From positions 1 through 13,819 of the forward strand of contig JAEYEN010000054.1 in the NCBI GenBank assembly GCA_023403375.1: a DNA stretch of 13,819 nucleotides. The letters run 5' to 3'. Shown here one piece after another: positions 7,053 to 12,459 of the stretch. Position 1 is the first letter of the stretch. Each line of letters begins with the position of its first letter. A program made the position numbers and the translations under genes. This stretch comes from Bacillota bacterium. GTDB taxonomy: Bacteria; Bacillota; Clostridia; Christensenellales; Borkfalkiaceae. The notes under the pieces are model-generated. The model was not told where the DNA came from and ran no database searches. It worked only from the letters and a program-made list of their open reading frames with translations.

Positions 7053-7082
7053 GAGCCGTTCGTAGTCAAATGCGGACGGCTC
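7053..7082 (+). terminator. Hairpin after the M64 gene, possible terminator
   Basis: GAGCCGTTCG (7053-7062) pairs with CGGACGGCTC (7073-7082) around a 10-nt loop, 17 bp after the stop codon. The following sequence, TAATTCT, is only moderately T-rich, so termination may be partial. Confidence 0.55.
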
Positions 7083-7105
7083 TAATTCTAAAATCGGGAA
7101 GAAAC

Positions 7106-7339
7106 ATGAGAAACGATACACAAAAAATCAAACTTCTTGCGTTGTGTGATGTTCTCTGCAAACATACCGACGAAGATCGCCATATGCACACGGACGAAAT
7201 CATAGCGGCGCTGAACGAAAAAGGGATGTCGGCGTCAAGAAAGGTTTTGCCGCAAAATATAGAACTTCTTAACGCCTACGGATATAAAGGCATGACCAAG
7301 GGCGAAAAACCGGAGAGTTTTTATTGGCACGTTTTCTGA
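7106..7339 (+). CDS. Small winged-helix protein like the N-terminus of WYL regulators, without a WYL domain
   Basis: A 77-residue protein. Residues 4-60 (KIKLLALCDVLCKHTDED, then TDEIIAALNEKGMSASRKVL, then IELLNAYGYKG) follow the winged-helix pattern at the N-terminus of WYL-domain transcription factors. There, an HTDEEHPL-like stretch, an E-I-I-x-x-L helix and an RK-x-x-x-x-x-IE-x-L recognition helix precede the WYL domain. Here the protein stops at FYWHVF where that domain would begin, so it is a stand-alone or shortened DNA-binding protein. The frame is open from an ATG at 7070, but that codon lies inside the hairpin at 7053-7082. The ATG at 7106, preceded by a weak GGGAAG, starts at the conserved region and is preferred. 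No promoter of its own is evident. A terminator follows at 7399-7435. Its target is unknown. Confidence 0.7.
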   Translation: MRNDTQKIKLLALCDVLCKHTDEDRHMHTDEIIAALNEKGMSASRKVLPQNIELLNAYGYKGMTKGEKPESFYWHVF

Positions 7340-7398
7340 AAAAAGTCCACCTGATATACGGCCTTTCATAGCAAACATCTGTTTCTGAGCATATAAAA

Positions 7399-7435
7399 AG
7401 CCGAGCGATTAAACGCCCGGCTGATTCTTCTTTTT
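7399..7435 (+). terminator. Intrinsic terminator after the winged-helix gene
   Basis: AGCCG-A-GCG (7399-7407) pairs with CGC-C-CGGCT (7414-7422) around a 6-nt loop, followed by GATTCTTCTTTTT. It lies about 60 bp after the stop codon. Confidence 0.8.
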
Positions 7436-7477
7436 GCCGTCCAAATCGACTTTTATGCCGAAATATTCGTTAGAAAA

Positions 7478-7520
7478 GAATAATACGAACTCTAACTTAT
7501 CGTCAGGGTTCGTATTATTC
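7478..7520 (-). terminator. Terminator of tRNA-Ser
   Basis: GAATAATACGAAC (7478-7490) and GTTCGTATTATTC (7508-7520) form a perfect 13-bp stem with a 17-nt loop. Read on the minus strand it follows the tRNA by 5 bp and continues into TTTTCT. A second possible pairing, GTTAGA (7469-7474) with TCTAAC (7491-7496), competes with it. Confidence 0.7.
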
Positions 7521-7525
7521 CCTAA

Positions 7526-7617
7526 TGGCGGAGAAGGCGGGATTTGAACCCGCGCCACGCTATTCACATGCTACTCCCTTAGCAGGGGAGCCCCTTGAAC
7601 CTCTTGGGTACTTCTCC
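7526..7617 (-). tRNA. tRNA-Ser(GCU)
   Basis: A 92-nt class II tRNA on the minus strand. The acceptor stem GGAGAAG (7617-7611) pairs perfectly with CTTCTCC (7536-7530); the discriminator is G and CCA is encoded (7528-7526). The anticodon arm CTCCC-CTGCTAA-GGGAG gives anticodon GCU, reading AGC and AGU serine codons. A long variable arm, as expected for tRNA-Ser, and the T arm GCGGG-TTCAAAT-CCCGC are present. It has its own promoter at 7667-7695 and terminator at 7478-7520, so it is a single-gene unit. Confidence 0.97.
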
Positions 7618-7636
7618 GTCTGACGCCGATATTAAA

Positions 7637-7663
7637 ATACGCACCTAAAATATAAGTGCGTAT
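7637..7663 (-). other. Hairpin in the 5' leader of the tRNA-Ser transcript
   Basis: ATACGCA and TGCGTAT (7637-7643 and 7657-7663) pair perfectly around a 13-nt loop. The hairpin sits at the predicted start of the tRNA-Ser transcript and about 20 nt before the mature 5' end. It would be removed with the leader by RNase P. Confidence 0.5.
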
Positions 7664-7666
7664 GTT

Positions 7667-7695
7667 ATGTTATCATATAAATATGTTTTTGTCAA
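7667..7695 (-). promoter_or_regulatory. Promoter of tRNA-Ser
   Basis: On the minus strand TTGACA (7695-7690, full consensus) and TAACAT (7672-7667) are 17 bp apart. The start is expected near 7660, about 43 nt before the mature tRNA. Confidence 0.8.
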
Positions 7696-7753
7696 AGTTT
7701 TTTTGACATTTTTAGCCGAATAAATTTAAAAAACAAACGTCGAAAGGCAAAAT

Positions 7754-8680
7754 TTACAGTTCGTAAACGTTTTCGTCGCAGAACGGAAAAGACTGTTCGA
7801 CTTCTTCTTCGCCATAATCGGTCGGGCGAACGGCGGTTCCTTCTATAATCAGTCCTTTCTGACTGTTATAATTATCGGACCTGATTTTAACTTTACTCAC
7901 CGCCCTGCCGTCTAAAAATTTAATTAAAAACCCTTCGCTTTTTATTCCGTCTTTACTGTACGAAATAACTTTGCTTTCCCCAAAAAATAGATCGGGGTAC
8001 TCGCCGTTGACGTCTTTTATACGTTCTTCCGCCGGTGCGGAAATTTTACCGATAATAACGCTTTCACGCCGTATCTCTTCGGTAAGCGGTTCTCCCCAGA
8101 TTGACACCGTAAGTCTGTCGCCGTCTGCCTTTGTATATATTATTATCGGCCCAGAAGTATCGTTTACAAAGCGTAAGTCCGCACTGCCGCTATTTACCAT
8201 TGCGTCGAAAGAAGGCGGCACGTAACTTACAGGCAAAGAGTGCGCGTGAAACTCGGTAACCCTTAATCCGGCAGACAAAACCGCATTATACAGCGTTGTT
8301 GAAACCTGACACACGCCGCCGCCCACACCGTCCACAAACTTACCCTGAACGATTATCTTTGCATTTTTATATCCGCGACTTGTCGTTCGCCGCCCCACTA
8401 CCCTGTTGAACGAAAACTCCGCCCCGACGTCTAAAAAATAACCGTTAAACGAGGACGCGGCAAGTTTTATGTTGGACTTGCGCTCGCTGATAGATTTTGT
8501 GTATACCGTACTGAATCGAGACCGCAAAACCAATTCCTGAGAATTCAGACCGTAAAACGGCATTGACGCCTGTACGCTTATCCCCCCGCTTAAAGAAAGA
8601 CTGAATAATAGTTGAATTAAAACAACCGCTATCATAGACAGGCAGATTACGGATATCCGTTTTACTTTTGATATTTTCAT
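7754..8680 (-). CDS. VanW-family membrane-anchored or secreted protein
   Basis: A 308-residue protein. Residues 1-38 hold a positively charged start and a long hydrophobic segment, acting as signal peptide or membrane anchor. The VanW domain occupies about 55-185: RFSTVYTKSISERKSNI, LAASSFNGYFLDVGAEFSFN, VGRRTTSRGY, then the family signature GGGVCQVSTTLYNA at 120-133, followed by HAHSLPVSYVPPSFDA and the DLRF motif. The remaining 120 residues are beta-rich and may include a G5-like module. VanW proteins occur in some glycopeptide-resistance clusters but are far more widely found as cell-envelope proteins of unknown activity. No van genes lie nearby, so a resistance role is not suggested. There is no Shine-Dalgarno sequence before the ATG at 8680. 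The next in-frame ATG is within the hydrophobic segment, so the start given is still the best. It is divergent from tRNA-Val. Confidence 0.88.
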   Translation of the reverse strand: MKISKVKRISVICLSMIAVVLIQLLFSLSLSGGISVQASMPFYGLNSQELVLRSRFSTVYTKSISERKSNIKLAASSFNGYFLDVGAEFSFNRVVGRRTTSRGYKNAKIIVQGKFVDGVGGGVCQVSTTLYNAVLSAGLRVTEFHAHSLPVSYVPPSFDAMVNSGSADLRFVNDTSGPIIIYTKADGDRLTVSIWGEPLTEEIRRESVIIGKISAPAEERIKDVNGEYPDLFFGESKVISYSKDGIKSEGFLIKFLDGRAVSKVKIRSDNYNSQKGLIIEGTAVRPTDYGEEEVEQSFPFCDENVYEL

Positions 8681-8772
8681 AATATATTTTTATTATGAGT
8701 GTATTTTGCAAGTTTAATGCACTTTTTTCATCGGACTTTCTCAAAAAAAAGCACCAAACCTGTATATAATTA

Positions 8773-8801
8773 TTGCATTTTCAAAAAAGTTGTGATATAG
8801 T
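8773..8801 (+). promoter_or_regulatory. Promoter of tRNA-Val
   Basis: TTGCAT (8773-8778) and TATAGT (8796-8801) are 17 bp apart, with TG one base upstream of the -10 (extended -10). The start is expected about 5 nt before the mature tRNA. Confidence 0.75.
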
Positions 8802-8812
8802 GTTTTGTGCAC

Positions 8813-8889
8813 GGAGACGTAGCTCAGTCGGTTAGAGCGCTCGCTTCACATGCGAGAGGTCTAGGGTTCGAGTCCCTACGCCTCCACCA
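8813..8889 (+). tRNA. tRNA-Val(CAC)
   Basis: A 77-nt tRNA. The anticodon arm CTCGC-TTCACAT-GCGAG gives anticodon CAC, reading GUG. The D arm GCTC-AGTCGGTTA-GAGC and T arm TAGGG-TTCGAGT-CCCTA are regular; the discriminator is A and CCA is encoded. The acceptor stem GGAGACG/CGCCTCC has one A-C mismatch at pair 5-68. This is unusual but tolerable, and the rest of the cloverleaf is sound. It has its own promoter and a terminator 5 nt after the CCA. Confidence 0.95.
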
Positions 8890-8893
8890 TAAC

Positions 8894-8930
8894 AAAAACC
8901 ACGCGGTATAAATACCCCGCGTGGTTTTTT
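8894..8930. terminator. Bidirectional terminator between tRNA-Val and the small membrane protein gene
   Basis: CCACGCGG (8899-8906) pairs with CCGCGTGG (8917-8924), flanked by A and T runs on both sides, so it is a terminator in both directions. On plus it ends tRNA-Val; on minus it would end the transcript of the gene at 8991-9167. Confidence 0.85.
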
Positions 8931-8990
8931 CTTTGTAAAAATTTTAAATATTGTTTGATGAAGTTTATAAAAAAAACTAAAAAAGTATTT

Positions 8991-9167
8991 TCACTGATGC
9001 GCTTCTTCCGCAATGGGCGAAAAAGCCAACCCTTCTACCATATATATTACGCTTGCAATTAGCGTAATAATTATTACAGCAATTTTAACTTTTGTGGTTT
9101 TGTTTCTGGCATTCGCCATAAAAGCGCTTATAGAAAGTAAAATAACCTCTTTTCCTTTCCTACTCAT
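8991..9167 (-). CDS. Small single-span membrane protein (58 aa), unknown
   Basis: On the minus strand an ATG at 9167 is preceded by AAGGAG at a 5-nt distance, a strong ribosome binding site, and opens a 58-codon frame. The product begins MSRKGKEVILL, has a basic stretch (NARNKTTKVK) near residues 20-28, one membrane span of about 15 residues (IAVIIITLIASVIYMV, about 29-44) and an acidic end EEAHQ. The basic residues before the span suggest the N-terminus faces the cytoplasm. I do not recognise a family. It is divergent from the small XRE gene at 9224 with only 56 bp between them, and two palindromes occupy that gap. Its control by the XRE protein is therefore likely, and a toxin, signalling or envelope-stress role is possible but not shown. 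A frame on the opposite strand through the same stretch has no ribosome binding site. Confidence 0.7.
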   Translation of the reverse strand: MSRKGKEVILLSISAFMANARNKTTKVKIAVIIITLIASVIYMVEGLAFSPIAEEAHQ

Positions 9168-9180
9168 AAAAACTCCTTTT

Positions 9181-9211
9181 TACAGCGTTTTGCTGTATTC
9201 TGTCAACAGAA
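9181..9211. promoter_or_regulatory. Two adjacent palindromes between the small membrane protein and XRE genes
   Basis: TACAGC-GTTTT-GCTGTA (9181-9197) and TTCTGT-CA-ACAGAA (9198-9211) abut one another and carry the shared motif TnCTGT/ACAGnA. Together they fill most of the 56-bp divergent gap. TTGACA on the minus strand lies within the second site and could be a -35 for the membrane protein gene. They are the expected binding sites for the XRE protein encoded at 9224. Confidence 0.6.
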
Positions 9212-9223
9212 AGGGAGAAAAAT

Positions 9224-9418
9224 ATGGAAATTTTTGCTTCTCGGCTAAAAGAACTGCGTTTAGAAAAAGGATATACGCAGCAATGGGTTGCGGAAAAACT
9301 TAATATAAAGCAGCAATCTTATGCGAGATACGAATACGGTACGGGCGAGCCGTCGCTTGACACGTTAAAAAATATAGCACTATATTTGAAGTTTCCGCCG
9401 ACTATCTTTTGGGGCTGA
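9224..9418 (+). CDS. Small XRE-family helix-turn-helix regulator (second copy)
   Basis: A 64-residue protein that is a minimal Cro/CI-type HTH domain: FASRLKELRLEKGYTQQWVAEKLNIKQQSYARYEYG covers the recognition helices (about residues 4-39), and TGEPSLDTLKNIALYLKFPPTIFWG completes the fold. GGGAG at 9213-9217 supports the ATG at 9224. It shares the family and size with the protein at 713-919 but not its operator sequence, so they are probably separate regulators. The divergent partner is the 58-residue membrane protein gene, and two palindromes lie between them. It ends without additional domains. No clear terminator follows until the bidirectional hairpin at 9528-9561. Confidence 0.88.
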   Translation: MEIFASRLKELRLEKGYTQQWVAEKLNIKQQSYARYEYGTGEPSLDTLKNIALYLKFPPTIFWG

Positions 9419-9527
9419 CAGATTATTAAACGGATTCTGACTGCCGTTCTCGTATCGGTTTATTAAGATATTTTTGCACAATATTCATATAATTCATAAA
9501 AAAGTTAAATTTAATATAAATAAAACA

Positions 9528-9561
9528 AAAAAACTCCAAGTGTGTTTGCTCGGAGTTTTTT
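9528..9561. terminator. Bidirectional terminator shared by the XRE gene and the atp operon
   Basis: AAAAAACTCC (9528-9537) pairs with GGAGTTTTTT (9552-9561) around a 14-nt loop. It is T-rich on either side, with the minus strand continuing TTTGTTTT. It lies 100 bp downstream of atpC on the minus strand and 110 bp downstream of the XRE gene on the plus strand. Confidence 0.8.
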
Positions 9562-9597
9562 GAAGTTTTGCGAAGTCTTTTATTGATTATATCTCTG

Positions 9598-9645
9598 TTT
9601 TACGCGGCGGAAAAGGTGGTACACCCCGCGTTCTGCCGCATAAAA
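9598..9645. repeat. GC-rich imperfect hairpin after atpC
   Basis: TTTTA-C-GCGGC-G-GAA (9598-9611) pairs with TTC-T-GCCGC-A-TAAAA (9631-9645), with an inner GGTG-GTA-CACC hairpin. It stands out by its G+C content in an A/T-rich spacer. Next to it is the perfect 14-bp palindrome TAAAACCGGTTTTA at 9641-9654. It could be an RNA 3' stabiliser or a copy of a short dispersed repeat; no second copy is certain in this window. Confidence 0.4.
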
Positions 9646-9660
9646 CCGGTTTTAACTATT

Positions 9661-10065
9661 CTAATTTATATGCTCTTTTGCTTTAAGTCTGTTCAGCGCT
9701 CTGGCGATTTTTACTTCTGCCGACAAAACGTTAAATCTGCTGTCTTGTCTTGCAATTTCTTCTTTGGCTTCTTTGAGTGCGTTTTTCGCCCACGCTTCGT
9801 TTACGTCTTTTGCGTTTTCGCAGGATTCCACAAGCATTAAAACGTTTCCGTTTTCTATCTTTACTATCCCCGAAGAAACGAACGCCACGATTTTTTCGCC
9901 GTTCGCTTTAAGTTCCGCAAACCCCGGAACAAGCGCTATAACTGCGTTAGAGTGTTTTGCCAGAATTCCGTATTGCCCGTCTGTCGACGGAACGACCAGA
10001 GAAGAACAAACCCCGTCGTAAAAAACTTTATCGGCGGCAAGAAGTTTTAATGGAAAATCGCTCAT
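9661..10065 (-). CDS. atpC: F1Fo ATP synthase epsilon subunit
   Basis: A 134-residue protein of normal length for the family. The N-terminal beta-sandwich (about 1-85) shows the usual pattern FPLKLLAADKVFYDG, VVPSTDGQYGILAKHSNAVIALVPG and a VSSGIVKIENGNVLMLVE strand. The C-terminal helical hairpin (about 86-134, WAKNALKEAKEEIARQD then KIARALNRLKA) is the part that can inhibit ATP hydrolysis in many bacteria. Epsilon binds gamma and forms part of the rotating central stalk on the cytoplasmic side. Its start codon overlaps the atpD stop by one base (TAATG), with GGAGA before it, so translation is probably coupled. It is the last gene of the operon; two hairpins follow. Confidence 0.96.
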   Translation of the reverse strand: MSDFPLKLLAADKVFYDGVCSSLVVPSTDGQYGILAKHSNAVIALVPGFAELKANGEKIVAFVSSGIVKIENGNVLMLVESCENAKDVNEAWAKNALKEAKEEIARQDSRFNVLSAEVKIARALNRLKAKEHIN

Positions 10066-11465
10066 TATATTTCTCCGTTTCTGATTTTTTCCGCTTTCGC
10101 GTAAACGTCGGCAATCGTTCCGACGTTATAAAAAGCGTTTTCGGGCAAGTCGTCCACTTCGCCGTTCACTATTTTTTCAAAACCTTCTATCGTATCTTCT
10201 AACTTAACGTACACCCCTTTAAGTCCCGTAAATCTTTCCGCAACGTGCGTCGGTTGCGCCAAAAATTTTTGAATTTTTCTTGCGCGGTATACTTTCTTTT
10301 TATCTTCTTCGGATAATTCTTCCATTCCCAAAATGGCGATTATATCTTGCAGTTCTTTATATTTTTCCAAAATCTCTTTAACGCGCGTGGCAACGGTGTA
10401 GTGCCTTTTGCCGACCACGTTTTCTTCAAGGTTTCTGGAAGCGGATTCCAACGGGTCCACTGCGGGATATATGCCCTGTTCCGCAATTTTTCTCGATAAA
10501 ACCGTAGTCGCGTCCAAATGCGAAAATGTGGTTGCGGGGGCGGGGTCGGTCAAATCGTCGGCAGGAACGTAAACCGCCTGCACGGATGTTATGGAGCCGC
10601 TTTCCGTAGAGGTTATACGCTCTTCAAGCCTGCCCATTTCTTCCGCCAGCGTGGGTTGATAACCTACTGCGGAAGGCATTCTTCCAAGCAAAGCGGATAC
10701 TTCGCTGCCTGCCTGAACGTATCTGAAAATGTTATCTATAAAAAACAACACGTCTTTATGTTCTTTATCCCTGAAATATTCCGCCATCGTGAGCCCCGAA
10801 AAAGCCACTCTCATTCTAACGCCGGGTGCTTCGTTCATCTGCCCGAAAACGAGTGCGGTTTTATCGAACACGCCGCTCTCTTTCATCTCGCCGAAAAGTT
10901 CGTTACCTTCTCTCGACCGTTCGCCCACGCCTGCGAACACGGAATATCCGCCGTGAACCATCGCCACGTTGTGTATCAGTTCCTGAATAAGCACCGTTTT
11001 GCCTACGCCTGCGCCGCCGAACAACCCTATTTTTCCGCCCTTTGCGTAAGGCGCCAACAGGTCTATGACTTTTATACCCGTTTCGAGAATCTCCGCCGAA
11101 GGCGATTGCGAAACGAAATCGGGCGGTTTACGGTGTATGCTTTTGCGCATAACGGAATCGGGTAACGGTTCGCCGCCGTCAATAACGTCGCCGAAAACGT
11201 TGAACATTCTGCCAAGCACTTCTGTGCCTACGGGTACCGAGATACCGTCAGTGAGTACGCTGACGTCCTGCCCGACGAAAAGCCCTTCGCTTTCGGAAAG
11301 CATTATCGCTTTAACGGTAGTTTTGTTTACGTGCGCCGATACTTCGGCGTATTTAACTTTTCCGTCGCTTTCCGTTTTCAGCGCGGCGTTGATTTTAGGC
11401 AAAGTTCCGCCGTCGAAAGTTACTTCTATAACCGAACCGTTTATTTTTGATATTTTACCTGTCAT
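10065..11465 (-). CDS. atpD: F1Fo ATP synthase catalytic beta subunit
   Basis: A 466-residue subunit of normal length. It carries the catalytic site that makes ATP from ADP and phosphate. Visible landmarks are the Walker A motif GGAGVGKT (150-157), the catalytic Glu in GERSREG (Glu182), Walker B ending in FFIDN (Asp244), the IFRYVQAGSEVSALLGR segment (246-262), and the EELSEED variant of the DELSEED loop (about 382-388) that contacts gamma and epsilon. The N-terminal beta barrel starts at MTGKISKINGSVIEV. GGAG lies 9 nt before the ATG at 11465, which overlaps the end of atpG by 11 bp. Nothing suggests loss of function. Confidence 0.98.
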   Translation of the reverse strand: MTGKISKINGSVIEVTFDGGTLPKINAALKTESDGKVKYAEVSAHVNKTTVKAIMLSESEGLFVGQDVSVLTDGISVPVGTEVLGRMFNVFGDVIDGGEPLPDSVMRKSIHRKPPDFVSQSPSAEILETGIKVIDLLAPYAKGGKIGLFGGAGVGKTVLIQELIHNVAMVHGGYSVFAGVGERSREGNELFGEMKESGVFDKTALVFGQMNEAPGVRMRVAFSGLTMAEYFRDKEHKDVLFFIDNIFRYVQAGSEVSALLGRMPSAVGYQPTLAEEMGRLEERITSTESGSITSVQAVYVPADDLTDPAPATTFSHLDATTVLSRKIAEQGIYPAVDPLESASRNLEENVVGKRHYTVATRVKEILEKYKELQDIIAILGMEELSEEDKKKVYRARKIQKFLAQPTHVAERFTGLKGVYVKLEDTIEGFEKIVNGEVDDLPENAFYNVGTIADVYAKAEKIRNGEI

Positions 11466-12339
11466 TTTTTTTACTCCGAATAAATTTTGCGCCCGAAGAT
11501 ATTTCCGATATTTCGGTTGTAATTTCGCTTTGTCTTGCGTGGTTATAATCGCGCGTTAATTGCGTCAGAATTTCGCCGGCATTGTCGCTTGCCGCTTTCA
11601 TCGCCGCAAGCCTTGCGTTCTGTTCCACGCAATAACTGTCTACGAGCGAACTGTAAACGTAACCGCAGACGTAACTCGGCACAAGGTTGTCGAGCACCAC
11701 TTCGCAGGACGGCACAAACTCGAATTCTTCTTTAACTTTATCTTTTTCCGCAATGAATTCCGCCGTGTGAAAGGGCAGAATTCTGGTGGACTTGATAACG
11801 ATTCCGCCGTCCGCCATATCGGTATATAATACGAATAATTTGGAAAAATCTCCGTTTATAAACCCGTCAAGCAGGATACCCGCAATCTTTCTTGCCACGC
11901 CGAGCGTGGGTTTAAGCGCCTGATACGTAAAATTTTTATCGACGTTATATCCTTTTGAAGCGAGGTATTCTCTGCCAAGGTCGCCCACCACGAACAATTT
12001 GGAGTTTTCGTGTTTATTAAGTTCGTTTTCGGCGCGCCTAATAACGTTATGGTTATATGCGCCCGCCATACCTTTATCGGCAGTTATAACCAGATATCCG
12101 TACACCGCGTTTTTAAGATGGTCGTTTTCGGGATAAAAATACTTGCTCTCGATATGGTCCACCGTCTTGAAAATAGATTTTATTTCCTTTCTTATTCCCC
12201 AAAAATAGGGCGCGGTTTTTTCTAACTCTTCTCTCGCCTTTTTAACTTTCGCCGACGAGATAAGATATAACGCGTTGGTTATTTTTTGCGTTTCCGAAAC
12301 GGCTTTTATTCTGTTTTTAACTTCGGAAATTTCAGACAT
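11455..12339 (-). CDS. atpG: F1Fo ATP synthase gamma subunit
   Basis: A 294-residue central-stalk subunit of ordinary length. The conserved N-terminal helix (EISEVKNRIKAVSETQKITNAL) and C-terminal helix (ARLAAMKAASDNAGEILTQL to EITTEISEISSGA) form the coiled coil that turns inside the alpha3-beta3 ring; a Rossmann-like middle (about 75-220) lies between, with VITADKGMAGAYN near its start. The gap to atpA is 94 bp and contains degenerate repeats; no strong Shine-Dalgarno sequence precedes the ATG at 12339. Its 3' end overlaps atpD by 11 bp. Confidence 0.96.
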   Translation of the reverse strand: MSEISEVKNRIKAVSETQKITNALYLISSAKVKKAREELEKTAPYFWGIRKEIKSIFKTVDHIESKYFYPENDHLKNAVYGYLVITADKGMAGAYNHNVIRRAENELNKHENSKLFVVGDLGREYLASKGYNVDKNFTYQALKPTLGVARKIAGILLDGFINGDFSKLFVLYTDMADGGIVIKSTRILPFHTAEFIAEKDKVKEEFEFVPSCEVVLDNLVPSYVCGYVYSSLVDSYCVEQNARLAAMKAASDNAGEILTQLTRDYNHARQSEITTEISEISSGAKFIRSKKNDR

Positions 12340-12362
12340 TATGACTCTCTAACTGAAAAACG

Positions 12363-12459
12363 CTATAAAACTCTGTTAAACTTCTTTTTTACTGCTTTTT
12401 ATAACGCTTTCTTTATAATCTTTCTATATAACTTTATAGCCTTTCTATAAAACTTTGTT
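12363..12459 (-). repeat. Degenerate repeats at the atpA 3' end and in the atpA-atpG gap
   Basis: The minus strand reads AACAAAGTTTTATAG (12459-12445, inside atpA) and again AACAGAGTTTTATAG (12377-12363, in the gap), 15 nt with one difference. Between them lie two TATAGAAAG-nn-TATAAAG units about 20 nt apart and a third, worn one. The pattern suggests local slippage or duplication of the atpA tail. Confidence 0.5.

Noticed and set aside
6384..7121. 245-codon frame on the minus strand
   Set aside because: Antisense shadow of the InlB-repeat coding region; composition and lack of a ribosome binding site argue against it.
7754..8680. VanW as part of a vancomycin-resistance cluster
   Set aside because: No vanR/S, H, A/B, X, Y or other van genes nearby; VanW-domain proteins are common envelope proteins in Clostridia without any link to resistance.
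9013..9303. 96-codon frame on the plus strand with a hydrophobic N-terminus
   Set aside because: No ribosome binding site, overlaps the XRE gene in another frame, and lies opposite the better-supported 58-codon gene at 8991-9167, whose membrane span explains the hydrophobicity.
10518..11165. 215-codon frame on the plus strand opposite atpD
   Set aside because: Shadow of a strongly conserved gene; the protein is rich in Cys, His and Arg in a way typical of antisense frames.
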